From contig NZ_CP162130.1 of assembly GCF_040833975.1 (NCBI RefSeq), forward strand, positions 3,584,001 through 3,648,000: a stretch of 64,000 bases of DNA, read 5' to 3'. The DNA comes from Leptospira sp. WS92.C1 (GTDB lineage Bacteria > Spirochaetota > Leptospiria > Leptospirales > Leptospiraceae). Made by a program: the position numbers and the translations under genes. The notes below the pieces were generated by a model. That model was not told the origin of the DNA. It made no database searches and saw only the letters and a list, made by a program, of their open reading frames with translations. Shown piece after piece: positions 54,193 through 64,000 of this stretch. Each line of letters opens with the position of its first letter. The stretch's first letter is position 1.

Positions 54193-54234
54193 TCGTTTTT
54201 ACCCTCTCTGATCCAAATTCTAACGAAAACGAAT

Positions 54235-54750
54235 TTACTTCCGCGATCCGTCGGTCCCGTTGATTTTTCGATCCATATCATTCAAGTATTCTCGAATCGT
54301 AGCCGTATGGCCAAAGACAAATCTGGAAAAGAATCGAAATACCGGCGAGAAGACCTTACCATGTTCCGTGATCTTTAATTTCGTTCCACCTGAGACAGAG
54401 ATCAATTCGAACGTCCAAGAACCTCCAAAAGGTTTGTCCTCGTCCATAATCTTAGATTCGATCCACTCCTCTTTTCGATCTTGAACAAAAGAATAAGTTA
54501 TCACCTCGTTGTGAGAATCGATCTCCTTCCAAGAATTGGAGGAAATAATTTCGATCCGTTTCAGATTTGGTCTCCAAGACGGATAATCCTTAAAGTTACG
54601 AATCAATGAATCAATCGTCTTAGGTGGAACCGGAAAGATACGTTCTAAAGAGGAAGTGTGTTCGATCGGAAGAGTTGTGCCGATTCCGTAAATTCCGAAA
54701 ATCAAAAGAACCAAAAAACCGATTCCATAGAGCAAAATAGTGTAAATCAT
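54235..54750 (-). CDS. SRPBCC (START-like) protein with N-terminal membrane anchor
   Basis: A 171-residue protein: a membrane span (ILLYGIGFLVLLIFGIYGIGT) followed by an SRPBCC/polyketide-cyclase-type domain (VPPKTIDSLIRNFKDYPSWRPNLKRIEII, then GGSWTFELISVSGGTKLKITEHG). The fold binds hydrophobic ligands. Anchored in the inner membrane; ligand unknown. It lies between DUF3052 and the sulfatase-like gene, on the same strand as both. Confidence 0.8.
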   Translation of the reverse strand: MIYTILLYGIGFLVLLIFGIYGIGTTLPIEHTSSLERIFPVPPKTIDSLIRNFKDYPSWRPNLKRIEIISSNSWKEIDSHNEVITYSFVQDRKEEWIESKIMDEDKPFGGSWTFELISVSGGTKLKITEHGKVFSPVFRFFSRFVFGHTATIREYLNDMDRKINGTDGSRK

Positions 54751-54812
54751 CGAAGCCGCCTTATTCTTTTATTAAAATTAAAACGATGTCAAAATCGAAT
54801 TTTCCGATCTGT

Positions 54813-57137
54813 CTACTGATGAATATAACCCCAACTTTCCAAAATCTTGCGGACTTCCTGTCCCATCGCTGCATCTTCCTCGGTTTCTTCTCCTCCGGAA
54901 AAGCCGGTATGATAATAGAAAAAAGGAATTTCCGAAGACGCATAACGATAGGGGATTTTTCCCAGTGAAACGTATTCCGGATCTGCCGCGAGAATTCCAA
55001 CCGCCGGACCGGAAGCAATTCCCCATTTTCCGATTCTGTAATCTTCGATTTTTCCATCTTTGAGAATTTGAAGCCGAAAGAGCGGTGACGGATCCACCGT
55101 TTTTACCGTTAAAATCTGATCCGTTTTACCGGAATCTTTAGAGATTCTTAAATTCAGGTTTTTGGAATCTTCGTTTGTAACCCGGCAATCTCCGGTAAAA
55201 TCGAAACGATAAATTCCACCTTTTGCAAAAAGACGAACCTCTCTCTCGCATACGGTTTCGCATTTCGGGAGACGTAGAGTATAAACGTTTTTGTCCAATT
55301 GCTTTTCTTTTAACAAAAGTCTTGCTTCGTTTAACAATAAAAGATCGGATCCAACGAGATTTTTTAATTCCTGAGGATCGGATTTTAGATCATACAATTC
55401 CTCGGGCATTTTATGAGAAAGACCTTCTCTGGTTCTTCGAACGGAATCGTATCCCGGATATCTCCGGATATATTTGTATTTTGGAGTTTGTATCGATTCC
55501 GAATATCTTCCTTCGGTATAAATTACGGACTCGGATTCGGGACCGCTTTTACCAAAAATCAGGGTAGAATAATCATTTCCTTTCAATTTGTCTTTTGGAT
55601 ATTCGATCTCGTTCAACCCCAACAAAGTAGGCATTAAGGAAAGAAGAGAAACTTGTTCCGGAAATTCCCTTTTTCGAATTTTATCTTGAAACGTTTTCGG
55701 TGGATGAATGATCCAAGGAACGCGTATTTCTTTTTCGTAATGTGATTCCCCGTGTGCGTAGACGGTTTCGGTGATAAAATGATGATGATAGTAATGCGAT
55801 TTTTCAAGAAGTTCTCCGTGATCACTCGTGATCACAATCCACGAATTTTCGAAAAGACCTTGTTTTTTCAACTCCTCAAAAATTCTCCCCAAAAGCGCGT
55901 CCGTATATCGAATCTCTCCCAAATATTTTTGCTGATACTCGTCGAGTTGTTTCCATTGGATCGGATCCGATTGATTCTTTAAATCCTGAAAGTATTTTGC
56001 GGGGGGTCGATATCCCCAATGGGGAGTGTTGAGATTGAGATGTAAAAAAAACAAATCAGACTTATGATCTTGAAAGAACTTTACCGCGCGAGAAACCAAT
56101 TCTTCCGTATCCAGCGTATCCTTTCCGACCTGTTGAATTTTGTGAAACCCGAGATCCACTCCGACGCCAGTATAGTCCAAAAGAAAAACGTTGTTCATGA
56201 TACTTTCGGTAAAGTATCCGTTTTCACGAAACGCGTTCGGAAGAGTGAACGGTTTTTTGGAATAAAAGATTTTTCTTTGTTGCCCGCTCGTATAAAACCA
56301 GGCGTTTCCGAGACCTAAGTTAGACGCAATCTCCGAAGTAAAAAAAGAAAGCATGGAAGGTTTTGTCCAATTTCCATTTGCGATCGTATTTCGAAATACG
56401 ATCGATTCTTTGGATAGGGAATCTAAAACCGGAGTCGTGGGAAACGGGGAACCGGCGGAGGATAATGCGTCCTGACGCATCGCATCGATGACGATCAAAA
56501 TCACATTCTGTTTTTCTGATTTTCTTTTTTCCAATAGGATCGGCGATCCCAAAAACAAACCCGCTCCTTGTTTCGAATTCCATTTTATTTTTAAAACGGA
56601 TTGCGGCACATTCTCTACGATTTCGATCGGAATGGAAAATTTTTTCCATTCTTCTTTGCGTGTTTCCAAGTCCTGCTCCAAGAGAATCGTTTCGTTTTGG
56701 AGAATTTGCAAACGGCCGTTATTGGAAAAACCGCCGCTTCCCTTGGAAAGACTCACCGCATCAAATTGCAGAAGAATCGGATTCTCCGTTTGAAAAAGTG
56801 TTTCGGTGTTCAGAGAACATTCTTCTCCGGAGGGAATGAATAACGAATCCCGTGACTCGTTGATAAACAAAGTTTCGTCCGAATACAAAGTCATCTGAAC
56901 GTTCTTCCATCGATCCTTCGATTTCAGATCGGAATATCTGCCCGGATTTTTTTTCCAATGAGAACGAAACGCTTCGATCTCGCGATTGGCGTCACCGGAA
57001 CATAGAAACTCGGAATTTTTGAGAAGTCTTGACAGATCCGCTTTTACCAGATTTTTTTCCTGTTGGCGCATCGGATTGCATTTAAGAAAAAAGATCAGAA
57101 AGAACGCGGAAAAGAAATTTATCCCGAAACGATTCAT
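54813..57137 (-). CDS. Sulfatase/phosphatase-superfamily lipoprotein
   Basis: A 774-residue predicted lipoprotein. Signal peptide MNRFGINFFSAFFLIFFLKC with a lipobox ending FLKC. After an N-terminal domain of about 200 residues (carbohydrate-binding-like; LQFDAVSLSKGSGGFSNNG) comes the alkaline-phosphatase superfamily core: NVILIVIDAMRQD (first metal site), NWTKPSMLSFFTSE with Thr/Ser where the nucleophile lies (no Cys, so not a formylglycine sulfatase), VVITSDHGELL, and HGESHYEKEIRVPWIIH. A C-terminal domain with Cys pairs follows. Substrate (sulfo- or phosphoester) unknown. The start at 57137 has AGAAAG upstream. Confidence 0.78.
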   Translation of the reverse strand: MNRFGINFFSAFFLIFFLKCNPMRQQEKNLVKADLSRLLKNSEFLCSGDANREIEAFRSHWKKNPGRYSDLKSKDRWKNVQMTLYSDETLFINESRDSLFIPSGEECSLNTETLFQTENPILLQFDAVSLSKGSGGFSNNGRLQILQNETILLEQDLETRKEEWKKFSIPIEIVENVPQSVLKIKWNSKQGAGLFLGSPILLEKRKSEKQNVILIVIDAMRQDALSSAGSPFPTTPVLDSLSKESIVFRNTIANGNWTKPSMLSFFTSEIASNLGLGNAWFYTSGQQRKIFYSKKPFTLPNAFRENGYFTESIMNNVFLLDYTGVGVDLGFHKIQQVGKDTLDTEELVSRAVKFFQDHKSDLFFLHLNLNTPHWGYRPPAKYFQDLKNQSDPIQWKQLDEYQQKYLGEIRYTDALLGRIFEELKKQGLFENSWIVITSDHGELLEKSHYYHHHFITETVYAHGESHYEKEIRVPWIIHPPKTFQDKIRKREFPEQVSLLSLMPTLLGLNEIEYPKDKLKGNDYSTLIFGKSGPESESVIYTEGRYSESIQTPKYKYIRRYPGYDSVRRTREGLSHKMPEELYDLKSDPQELKNLVGSDLLLLNEARLLLKEKQLDKNVYTLRLPKCETVCEREVRLFAKGGIYRFDFTGDCRVTNEDSKNLNLRISKDSGKTDQILTVKTVDPSPLFRLQILKDGKIEDYRIGKWGIASGPAVGILAADPEYVSLGKIPYRYASSEIPFFYYHTGFSGGEETEEDAAMGQEVRKILESWGYIHQ

Positions 57138-57280
57138 CTTTCTGTGATCGAACATGAATCCAGGAAAATCAATTCGCCGATTGAGACAACTGAAAAGAGC
57201 CCTCCTTTGTGATGAATTTTTCCCAAATGAAAATTTTTTCTCTTTCCAAAGTATCGTTTGCCACTATAACACGTTTCGCT

Positions 57281-58156
57281 ATGTCATGGAGTAACTCTTA
57301 CAATCTACAGGATGATACCTTCGCGGGCAGCGGAGGATCAAAGATCTTTTATCGCACCTACCAGCCAAAAGAAGGTAGAAAAGGAAACCGAGTTCTCGTG
57401 GTTCAACACGGAATCGGAGAACACAGCGGGCGTTATGAATTCTTAGTCGAGGCTCTTGCCGGAACCGGAACCGCACTTTATCTGATCGATTCTCGCGGAC
57501 ATGGACGCTCGGATGGAAAACGAGGTGCGGTTGATTCCTTTTCCGATTTTCTTTCCGATCTGGGTAAGCTCATTTCAATCGCGATGGAAAAAGAAAAACT
57601 ATCCAAAGTAAATCTACTCGGTCATTCTATGGGAGCGGCGATCGCGGCGTTTTATGCGGAAGAAGGAACCAATCAGGGAAGTCTCAACGCTTTGGTCATC
57701 TCCGGTCTTCCGATTCATGCTAAATTAGACATTGCCCTAAAGATCAAAAAAGGCATTGCACCTTTGATATCCGATCTTCTTCCGAATCTTACTCTTCCAA
57801 CCGGTCTGGATGTGAACATGATCAGTCACGATAAAGCCGTTGTGGAAGCTTATAAAAAAGATCCTCTGGTTCACGGAATGGCTTCCGCTTATTTGGGAAA
57901 TATGCTTTTGAACAGCGAAGAACCAATTATCGCCAACGCCGGAAAGATCAAGGTTCCTATCTATATCTTCCACGGAAAAGAAGACGCGATCGCGAGATAT
58001 ACGGGAAGTGAAACGTTTTATAATGCGGTCGGCTCTTCCGATAAATCCATCAAGATTTACGAAGGACTTTTCCACGAAACTATGAATGAACGTTTAGAAG
58101 ATAGAACTCGTGTTTTGTCGGATTTAAAAAAGTGGCTTGAATCTCATTCGAGCTAA
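57281..58156 (+). CDS. Alpha/beta hydrolase, monoacylglycerol-lipase-like
   Basis: A 291-residue alpha/beta hydrolase. Seen: the oxyanion motif VVQHGIGEHSGRYE, LIDSRGHGRSDG, the nucleophile elbow NLLGHSMGAA with Ser, ISGLP, and late IFHGKEDAIARYTGSE (Asp) and GLFHETMNE (His), completing the triad. The HGxGEHSGRY and RGHGRSDG blocks are characteristic of monoglyceride lipases. The start at 57281 gives a normal length; ATGs at 57209 and 57227 would add an unconvincing extension. A terminator follows. Confidence 0.85.
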   Translation: MSWSNSYNLQDDTFAGSGGSKIFYRTYQPKEGRKGNRVLVVQHGIGEHSGRYEFLVEALAGTGTALYLIDSRGHGRSDGKRGAVDSFSDFLSDLGKLISIAMEKEKLSKVNLLGHSMGAAIAAFYAEEGTNQGSLNALVISGLPIHAKLDIALKIKKGIAPLISDLLPNLTLPTGLDVNMISHDKAVVEAYKKDPLVHGMASAYLGNMLLNSEEPIIANAGKIKVPIYIFHGKEDAIARYTGSETFYNAVGSSDKSIKIYEGLFHETMNERLEDRTRVLSDLKKWLESHSS

Positions 58157-58162
58157 TAACAG

Positions 58163-58186
58163 ACAGAACGTTTGTTCTGTTTTTTC
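58163..58186 (+). terminator. Rho-independent terminator
   Basis: ACAGAAC and GTTCTGT form a 7-bp stem around GTTT, followed by TTTTT, six bases after the hydrolase stop. Confidence 0.85.
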
Positions 58187-58274
58187 CTAAAAAAATCATC
58201 GACCGGATTTGTCTTCTCTGGTATCATTGGATCCGGTCGAAAGCCTTTTTAAAAACAATTCTCGGGAACTTTAT

Positions 58275-58727
58275 ATGTCAGTAAAAACAATATCAAAAGA
58301 CCTGATCGGAACCAAGCTGGATCGCTACGAGTTCGACGTAGAGAAAGGAAAGATTCGCGAATTCTGTCAGGCAATCGGAGAAACCAATTCGATTTATTTT
58401 GATTTGGAAGCGGCGAAAAAAGCGGGCTACGAAGATATCCCCGCGCCGCCAACCTATTCGACGGTAATTCAGTTTTGGGGTTATCCCAAGATTTGGCAGG
58501 ACATGGAAAACATGGGAGTGGATACGTCTAGAATTCTTCACTTAAAAGAAAAATACACCTATCTAAAACCGATCTATCCAGGAAAAGTTTCCTCCCAAGG
58601 CGAATGCGTAAACGTCACAGTCGGAAAAATGGACACGATGACTTTCAAAACCACGATCAAAAACGCAAAAGGCGAATCGATTGTAGAAGCGGAAATGTCC
58701 ATCTTTATCAGAAAACCGGAGGCTTGA
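58275..58727 (+). CDS. MaoC-like hot-dog dehydratase subunit (HadA/FAS1-type)
   Basis: A 150-residue hot-dog-fold protein of the MaoC_dehydrat_N type: [33 protein letters not shown], then [17 protein letters not shown]. The catalytic His is not at the usual place, as expected for the non-catalytic subunit of HadAB-like enzymes. The next gene starts two bases after its stop and supplies the catalytic partner. Start ATG at 58275. Probably part of an (R)-3-hydroxyacyl dehydratase; substrate unknown. Confidence 0.82.
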   Translation: MSVKTISKDLIGTKLDRYEFDVEKGKIREFCQAIGETNSIYFDLEAAKKAGYEDIPAPPTYSTVIQFWGYPKIWQDMENMGVDTSRILHLKEKYTYLKPIYPGKVSSQGECVNVTVGKMDTMTFKTTIKNAKGESIVEAEMSIFIRKPEA

Positions 58728-58729
58728 TT

Positions 58730-59142
<413 letters not shown>

Positions 59143-59146
<4 letters not shown>

Positions 59147-61242
59147 GTTTTTTTTATCGAATAAGATTCTGCCGCTATGACTGTGATATCGTCATAGCGC
59201 GGATTGTCTCCTCTTGTCAATTCCTCGATTTTTAGAATATCCTGAATCAACGATACGAGATTGCTCTCTCTTCCTTCGTGAAGCGTCTTTGTGATCAGTT
59301 CCATGTTGTATTGTTTCGTATTTAAGGAATCCTTCATGCGATTTTCAATCAATCCATCCGAAAAGAGAAGCAATCTTGTGCCCGTCGGGAACGGTATCGT
59401 CTTGGAAGCGATCTCAAGAGACTCGAACAATCCGAGAATCGGCCCCGTTTTATGAATCAAACTCGGAAATTCCCCTGGTAAGTGTAAAATCTGATCCGGA
59501 TGTCCCGCAGAAGCGTAGATAAACTCCTCCGTTTCCGTATGAATATCTCCGATCAAACAAGGAAAGATACTCTCTAAGGAATCGAATTTTTTTAGAAATC
59601 GGAAGTTCAACTCTTTCAGAATCTGTGCGGGATTCTCCAAATTCTTCAACTCTTCGTATTCGGTCTTTAAGGCCATCGTCATCAACGAGGCTTGTACTCC
59701 GTGACCGACTGCGTCCGCAATCACAACGCGAACTTTTCCCGGAGCGATCTCGGAAATATCCAAAAAGTCCCCGCCTACTTTCTCCAAGGGTTTGTATTCG
59801 TAGTGAAATCGAATTCCGGGAATACTTCGGTCCAAAGGAGTCAAAATCTTTCTCTGAACGTTCTGAGCGATTTCCAATTCCCGATTGATCTGAACGATGT
59901 TATCGTTTAATACACGGGTTCTCTCCTCGATCTTTTGAACCAATTGTTCCTTCATTTCAAACAATTCCAAATTTGACGTGCGAAGATTGAGAGCTAATTC
60001 CCTCGTTTCCGCAAATTTGCGGGATCGTTCGGAAGCCAAAAGTAGAGACTGTAAAAACACAAAAAAGACCAAGGCATAGTGAGAAGTTTGAATGCTTCCG
60101 GTTCTCAAAACCCGCGCATAAAAAAGATCCACGAGAACCGCAATAAACAGAATTCCCGAACCGTATAAAATATAAGTGTAATTTCTTTCCTTATCAAAAT
60201 CGATCTTTAAAATCGTATAAAACAAATAACAAATCGTAATCAAGATAAAATAGTGATAGATCGATATGTTCTGATTGTTGAACTGCATATCTCCGAACAA
60301 GGTCACGATTGAAAACAGAATCGAAAAGATCACTCCCGCATTGATGAATTTTCTATTCACATAGGGGGCAAACACCGAACTAAAAAACAAAAGAAAAAAC
60401 GGAACCCCGATGGATAAGGTCAAATGATTGATCTTATTGATCCAAGGCCATGGGATCTCCGGAAAAAAGAGCATTACAATTTTGGAATTGATTAAAGATG
60501 TTCTCAAACAAATGATCAGGCTATACATTCCGAAATACAAAGGAGAAACGCTGCTTCGTAAATAAAGATATTGGAATATATGATAAATTCCCATGATCAA
60601 AAGACTGCTAAAGGAGAAGATATCAAAAAACAATGTGATCGCTCTCGAAACCCGAGCGGAATCCGCCGGACCTATAGAGATAGGAAGCAACACCCCGGGC
60701 AAAGTAGAAGTAAAGTTGGAAACAAAAATTTCGATCTGGACCTCGTCCTCTCCCGCAAAGAATAAAAAATCCCTGGGTTCGATTCTTGGAACCGTGGATT
60801 CCCGATTGATTCCGGGAGTTCCCGTTTCACCGATTATCTGTCCGCCGACCTTGACCCTATATGCGGAAGAAATGCTACCGATCGAAACGGAAAGAATTTT
60901 CTTTTTCCAGACATCCGGAAGAAACACTCTCAATCGATAAGTTGCGTATCCGTATTTAGGATACGCTTGATGACTTTTGGATTCGTTGGTCCAGGATCCT
61001 GGAACGGAGATAAAACCTACGGAATGATTTTCGATCGTATCGTCCGGCTCTTGAAACCAGCTAAACTCCCATTCCCCATTGAGTTTGGTCATGCCGAAAT
61101 CCGGGTCCTGAATTCCCCTCAAATCGATTTTGCCTTGATAGGCTCTGAGTCCGTCCCCGGCCTGCCAGGGAGAAGAGATCATCACCAAAATGATGAGGGC
61201 AAACGGACCAATTAGGAAAAAAAATATTTTTGAAAATTGCAT
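59143..61242 (-). CDS. 7TMR-DISM-like receptor with SpoIIE/PP2C phosphatase output, second copy
   Basis: A 699-residue signalling protein. Signal/anchor, a periplasmic jelly-roll-like domain (about 40-190; LNGEWEFSWFQ, FISVPGSWTNE, TYRLRVFLPDVW), seven spans (about 195-400), a coiled coil (LELFEMKEQLVQKIEERTRVLNDN), and a SpoIIE phosphatase (about 470-690) with VGGDFLDIS, VIADAVGHGVQAS and LLFSDGLIENR. Same plan as the gene at 31071 but a different sensor. It probably sets the state of an anti-sigma antagonist. Convergent with the HadB-like gene. Confidence 0.87.
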
Positions 61243-61914
61243 CTCGAATCCAGATCCGTTTTATTATCGACCAAAATCAAAACTCAATTGAAGGACTTCC
61301 ATCGCATATAACAACTGACGGAATATAAAACTTAAAAAAAAAGCATGTGACTGAATCTTTTTAACTTTTTCGAAGAATCTTACATAAAAAAGAGGTAGCA
61401 TATTGAAATATGACAAAAAAAATCCGAGGTTTGTCATTGAAAGAGGTTCCCCGTGGACTTGATTTGCATATCGACGTTACTCATGTATCGAAATCATAGG
61501 GTTCGGAAGCCCAAGCGTCCTTACAAAATTCGGATCGACTTTTTGATCCGGACTTTCTTCGATCGAAAACGGAATCGTTTTGAAAAATGAATCCAATCTT
61601 AAGCTTCGTGAAATCACCGAATTTGACGATCATTCCTAAACGGAGAAACAGGGAACCCATGAAATTTCATAGGGCCAAAGAACTTATCAAAAAAGGAAAA
61701 GCCGTCATACATTTTTAGTGAATTCACTTGTATCTCGTGCGGTTCTTTATGTCAGGGATAAACTTTTGGAAAAAAGTAAATTTTCAATTCTTTCCGGATT
61801 GCGTTTATCCAAGGATCTTAGATTCTCTCTGTGTGAAGAACTCCCGATTCGAATCACCCTAACATTTGAAAAACGATTTCGATTTTTACCCAAAAGAGGA
61901 TTCAAAAAATAAAC
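61243..61914. other. 672-bp region with a tiny ORF of doubtful status
   Basis: At 61659-61718 an ATG after AGGGAACCC reads MKFHRAKELIKKGKAVIHF and stops; a shifted frame then runs to 61912 without family character. The first part resembles the start of RRXRR-type endonuclease relatives, weakly. Otherwise nothing recognised. Confidence 0.35.
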
Positions 61915-62706
61915 ATGGGCCAGAAAAATTCAAAACTTAGAATTCGTTTCCATTGGATTTTGATTCCAATTTTGATTTTTTTCGGAACCGTAAATTGTAA
62001 TAAAAAAGAAACAATTTCCATTTTAGAAATGAGAGATCTAACGGAAAAAGACAATCTTGTAGAGGCGCTTCAAAAAGCCGAAGACACCCTGAAAAAAAAA
62101 GGGAACACGGGAGAACTTTTATACATTCGAGGATGGATCCGCTATCTTCAAAAAAATCAAAAGGCGGCGATGAGAGATTTTAAACTCTGTCTACAATTGA
62201 GTCCAAATTCCTTCGATTGCAAACGAGGATTAGGACTCGTTCACGAAGCCGATAAGAATTATGAGGAAGCGGAAAAAACATTTCGCGAAGCGTTAGTAAT
62301 CGCCAAGGAAAAAGAATCCGATTCGGAAGCGATCATTCATGAAAACTTGGGAAGTTTATATCTCAGACAAAATCGAAGAAAGGAAAGCCTGAACGAATTT
62401 CAAACTTCGATCACTCTCTCGGATAAAGGGGACGCGTATTACGGTTTTACACTTTATTTGATGATGGAAGGAAACACGGAAGGAGCGATTGCATCTTTGG
62501 AAAAAGGCGTTACCAAAACTTTCAGAGGAAGGGCTTTACAATCGGAATCTCATTTTTTATTATCCAAGTTTTATTTTGAAAAAAGAAAGGATCCGATCAA
62601 GGCGGAAGCGGAAATCATCAAGGCAATTCGCATTTTTCCGTTGCACAAGGAATATATAGAAGCGCTGCAAACCTATTCGAGGGAAAGGATAAAATCCAAT
62701 CTTTAA
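61915..62706 (+). CDS. TPR-repeat lipoprotein
   Basis: A 263-residue lipoprotein: signal peptide with core [13 protein letters not shown] and lipobox TVNC, then about six TPR-like helix pairs ([67 protein letters not shown], and others). Likely a periplasmic or outer-membrane scaffold; partners unknown. The DUF2062 gene follows after 9 bp. Confidence 0.85.
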   Translation: MGQKNSKLRIRFHWILIPILIFFGTVNCNKKETISILEMRDLTEKDNLVEALQKAEDTLKKKGNTGELLYIRGWIRYLQKNQKAAMRDFKLCLQLSPNSFDCKRGLGLVHEADKNYEEAEKTFREALVIAKEKESDSEAIIHENLGSLYLRQNRRKESLNEFQTSITLSDKGDAYYGFTLYLMMEGNTEGAIASLEKGVTKTFRGRALQSESHFLLSKFYFEKRKDPIKAEAEIIKAIRIFPLHKEYIEALQTYSRERIKSNL

Positions 62707-62715
62707 ATTCAAACT

Positions 62716-63300
62716 ATGATCAAAACGGTTTATAGACTCATTTACCAACAAATCATCGTTCCATTTCAACAATCATACGCACCGGTAAAGGACGTTTGTT
62801 TAGGTGCGTCCATCGGACTTTTCTGGTCCCTGACTCCTTTGATCGGAGTCCAGATGTATCTCGGATTGATCACCTGGGCTCTTTTAAGACTTGTGGGAAT
62901 TCGTTTTTATATGCCGATTGCGATCGCGATGATCTGGATCACGAATCCAGTAACACTTCCCTTTTTTTATTATATATTTTATATTACAGGAACGGCTGCG
63001 TATGAGGTATTCGGCTGGAACATACCTACGATGAATTTTGCGAGAATCCGAGATGTGATCGATTATTCTAGTTCCTTGGAACTTTATGAAGGTTTAAAAT
63101 ACTGGAGTTCTTTTCTGATCAACGATATGGGAGCACCGATGTTTCTCGGAGGATTTTTAATAGGAATTCCCAGCGCAATCGCGGGTTATCCGATCACAAA
63201 AAGACTTCTCAACGGTTTTCGCAAAAAACAAGCAGAAAAAGAAGGAATCAGTCTGAAAGAATGGGAAGAAAAATACGTTCGGAAAAACTATAATAAATAA
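62716..63300 (+). CDS. DUF2062 membrane protein
   Basis: A 194-residue inner-membrane protein of the DUF2062 family, with [31 protein letters not shown] and [25 protein letters not shown], both family signatures, and a last span [15 protein letters not shown]. The tail is basic. Function unknown. It is probably co-transcribed with the TPR lipoprotein. Confidence 0.88.
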   Translation: MIKTVYRLIYQQIIVPFQQSYAPVKDVCLGASIGLFWSLTPLIGVQMYLGLITWALLRLVGIRFYMPIAIAMIWITNPVTLPFFYYIFYITGTAAYEVFGWNIPTMNFARIRDVIDYSSSLELYEGLKYWSSFLINDMGAPMFLGGFLIGIPSAIAGYPITKRLLNGFRKKQAEKEGISLKEWEEKYVRKNYNK

Positions 63301-63325
63301 AATAAATTACGAATATTCATAAAGC

Positions 63326-64000
<675 letters not shown>

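Noticed and set aside
61659..61912. RRXRR-type endonuclease pseudogene
   Set aside because: Only about 15 residues resemble the family and the shifted continuation has no supporting motif; kept as a remark only.

Overview
The window reads as a chromosomal segment of a Leptospira-type spirochaete, probably of the pathogenic clade. This is inference from family recognition, since no search could be run. The signs are moderate-to-low GC, lipoproteins with relaxed spirochaetal lipoboxes, SBBP beta-propeller and TIGR04452-like lipoproteins, paired 7TMR-DISM/SpoIIE phosphatases, and intergenic space crowded with short dispersed repeats.

Layout. 1-7110: end of a beta-propeller-like protein, tag glycosylase, a DUF952/DUF2804 pair, a small gene split by an in-frame TGA, a PKD-like lipoprotein, an SBBP lipoprotein and a hypothetical. 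7386-8874: first copy of an IS4-family element (minus). 9007-28593: an SbcD/YhaO-like nuclease with a membrane-inserted SMC-like ATPase, a lipoprotein, rlmD, an ankyrin protein, DnaJ and CBS proteins, a CstA-like transporter with a Nudix hydrolase, an OmpA-like protein, an NRDE/TANGO2 protein, PilZ, a methyltransferase, a 44-bp tandem array, and a DUF4178/small protein/SpeE-like membrane operon. 28867-30355: second IS copy (plus). The two copies are inverted and bracket about 20 kb.

30646-40919: c-type cytochrome-like protein; ftsH-EVE-DISM/SpoIIE operon; then the conserved housekeeping block ispE, tRNA-Gln, glmU (N-terminal part), prs, rplY/ctc and pth, all read leftwards, which matches the order known from many bacteria, followed upstream by a WYL regulator. 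41111-48363: GT-C-like membrane protein, small secreted proteins, gloA, a second WYL regulator, two gene-poor repeat-rich stretches, and a DegT-fold protein without the PLP lysine. 48622-64000: an RND transporter, a decayed histidine-kinase tail, a crotonase, an 87-bp tandem array, DUF3052, SRPBCC, a sulfatase-like lipoprotein, an alpha/beta hydrolase, a HadAB-like MaoC pair, a second DISM/SpoIIE protein, a TPR lipoprotein, DUF2062 and a panE-like reductase running off the right edge.

Most notable: the Pth at the conserved pth locus has substitutions at several catalytic positions (including the general-base His); the DegT-family enzyme has Gln in place of the PLP Lys; both IS copies sit inside related modular intergenic repeats; and both tandem arrays look like amplified versions of one dispersed repeat module. 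No CRISPR array, restriction system, prophage or clear new defence system was seen.
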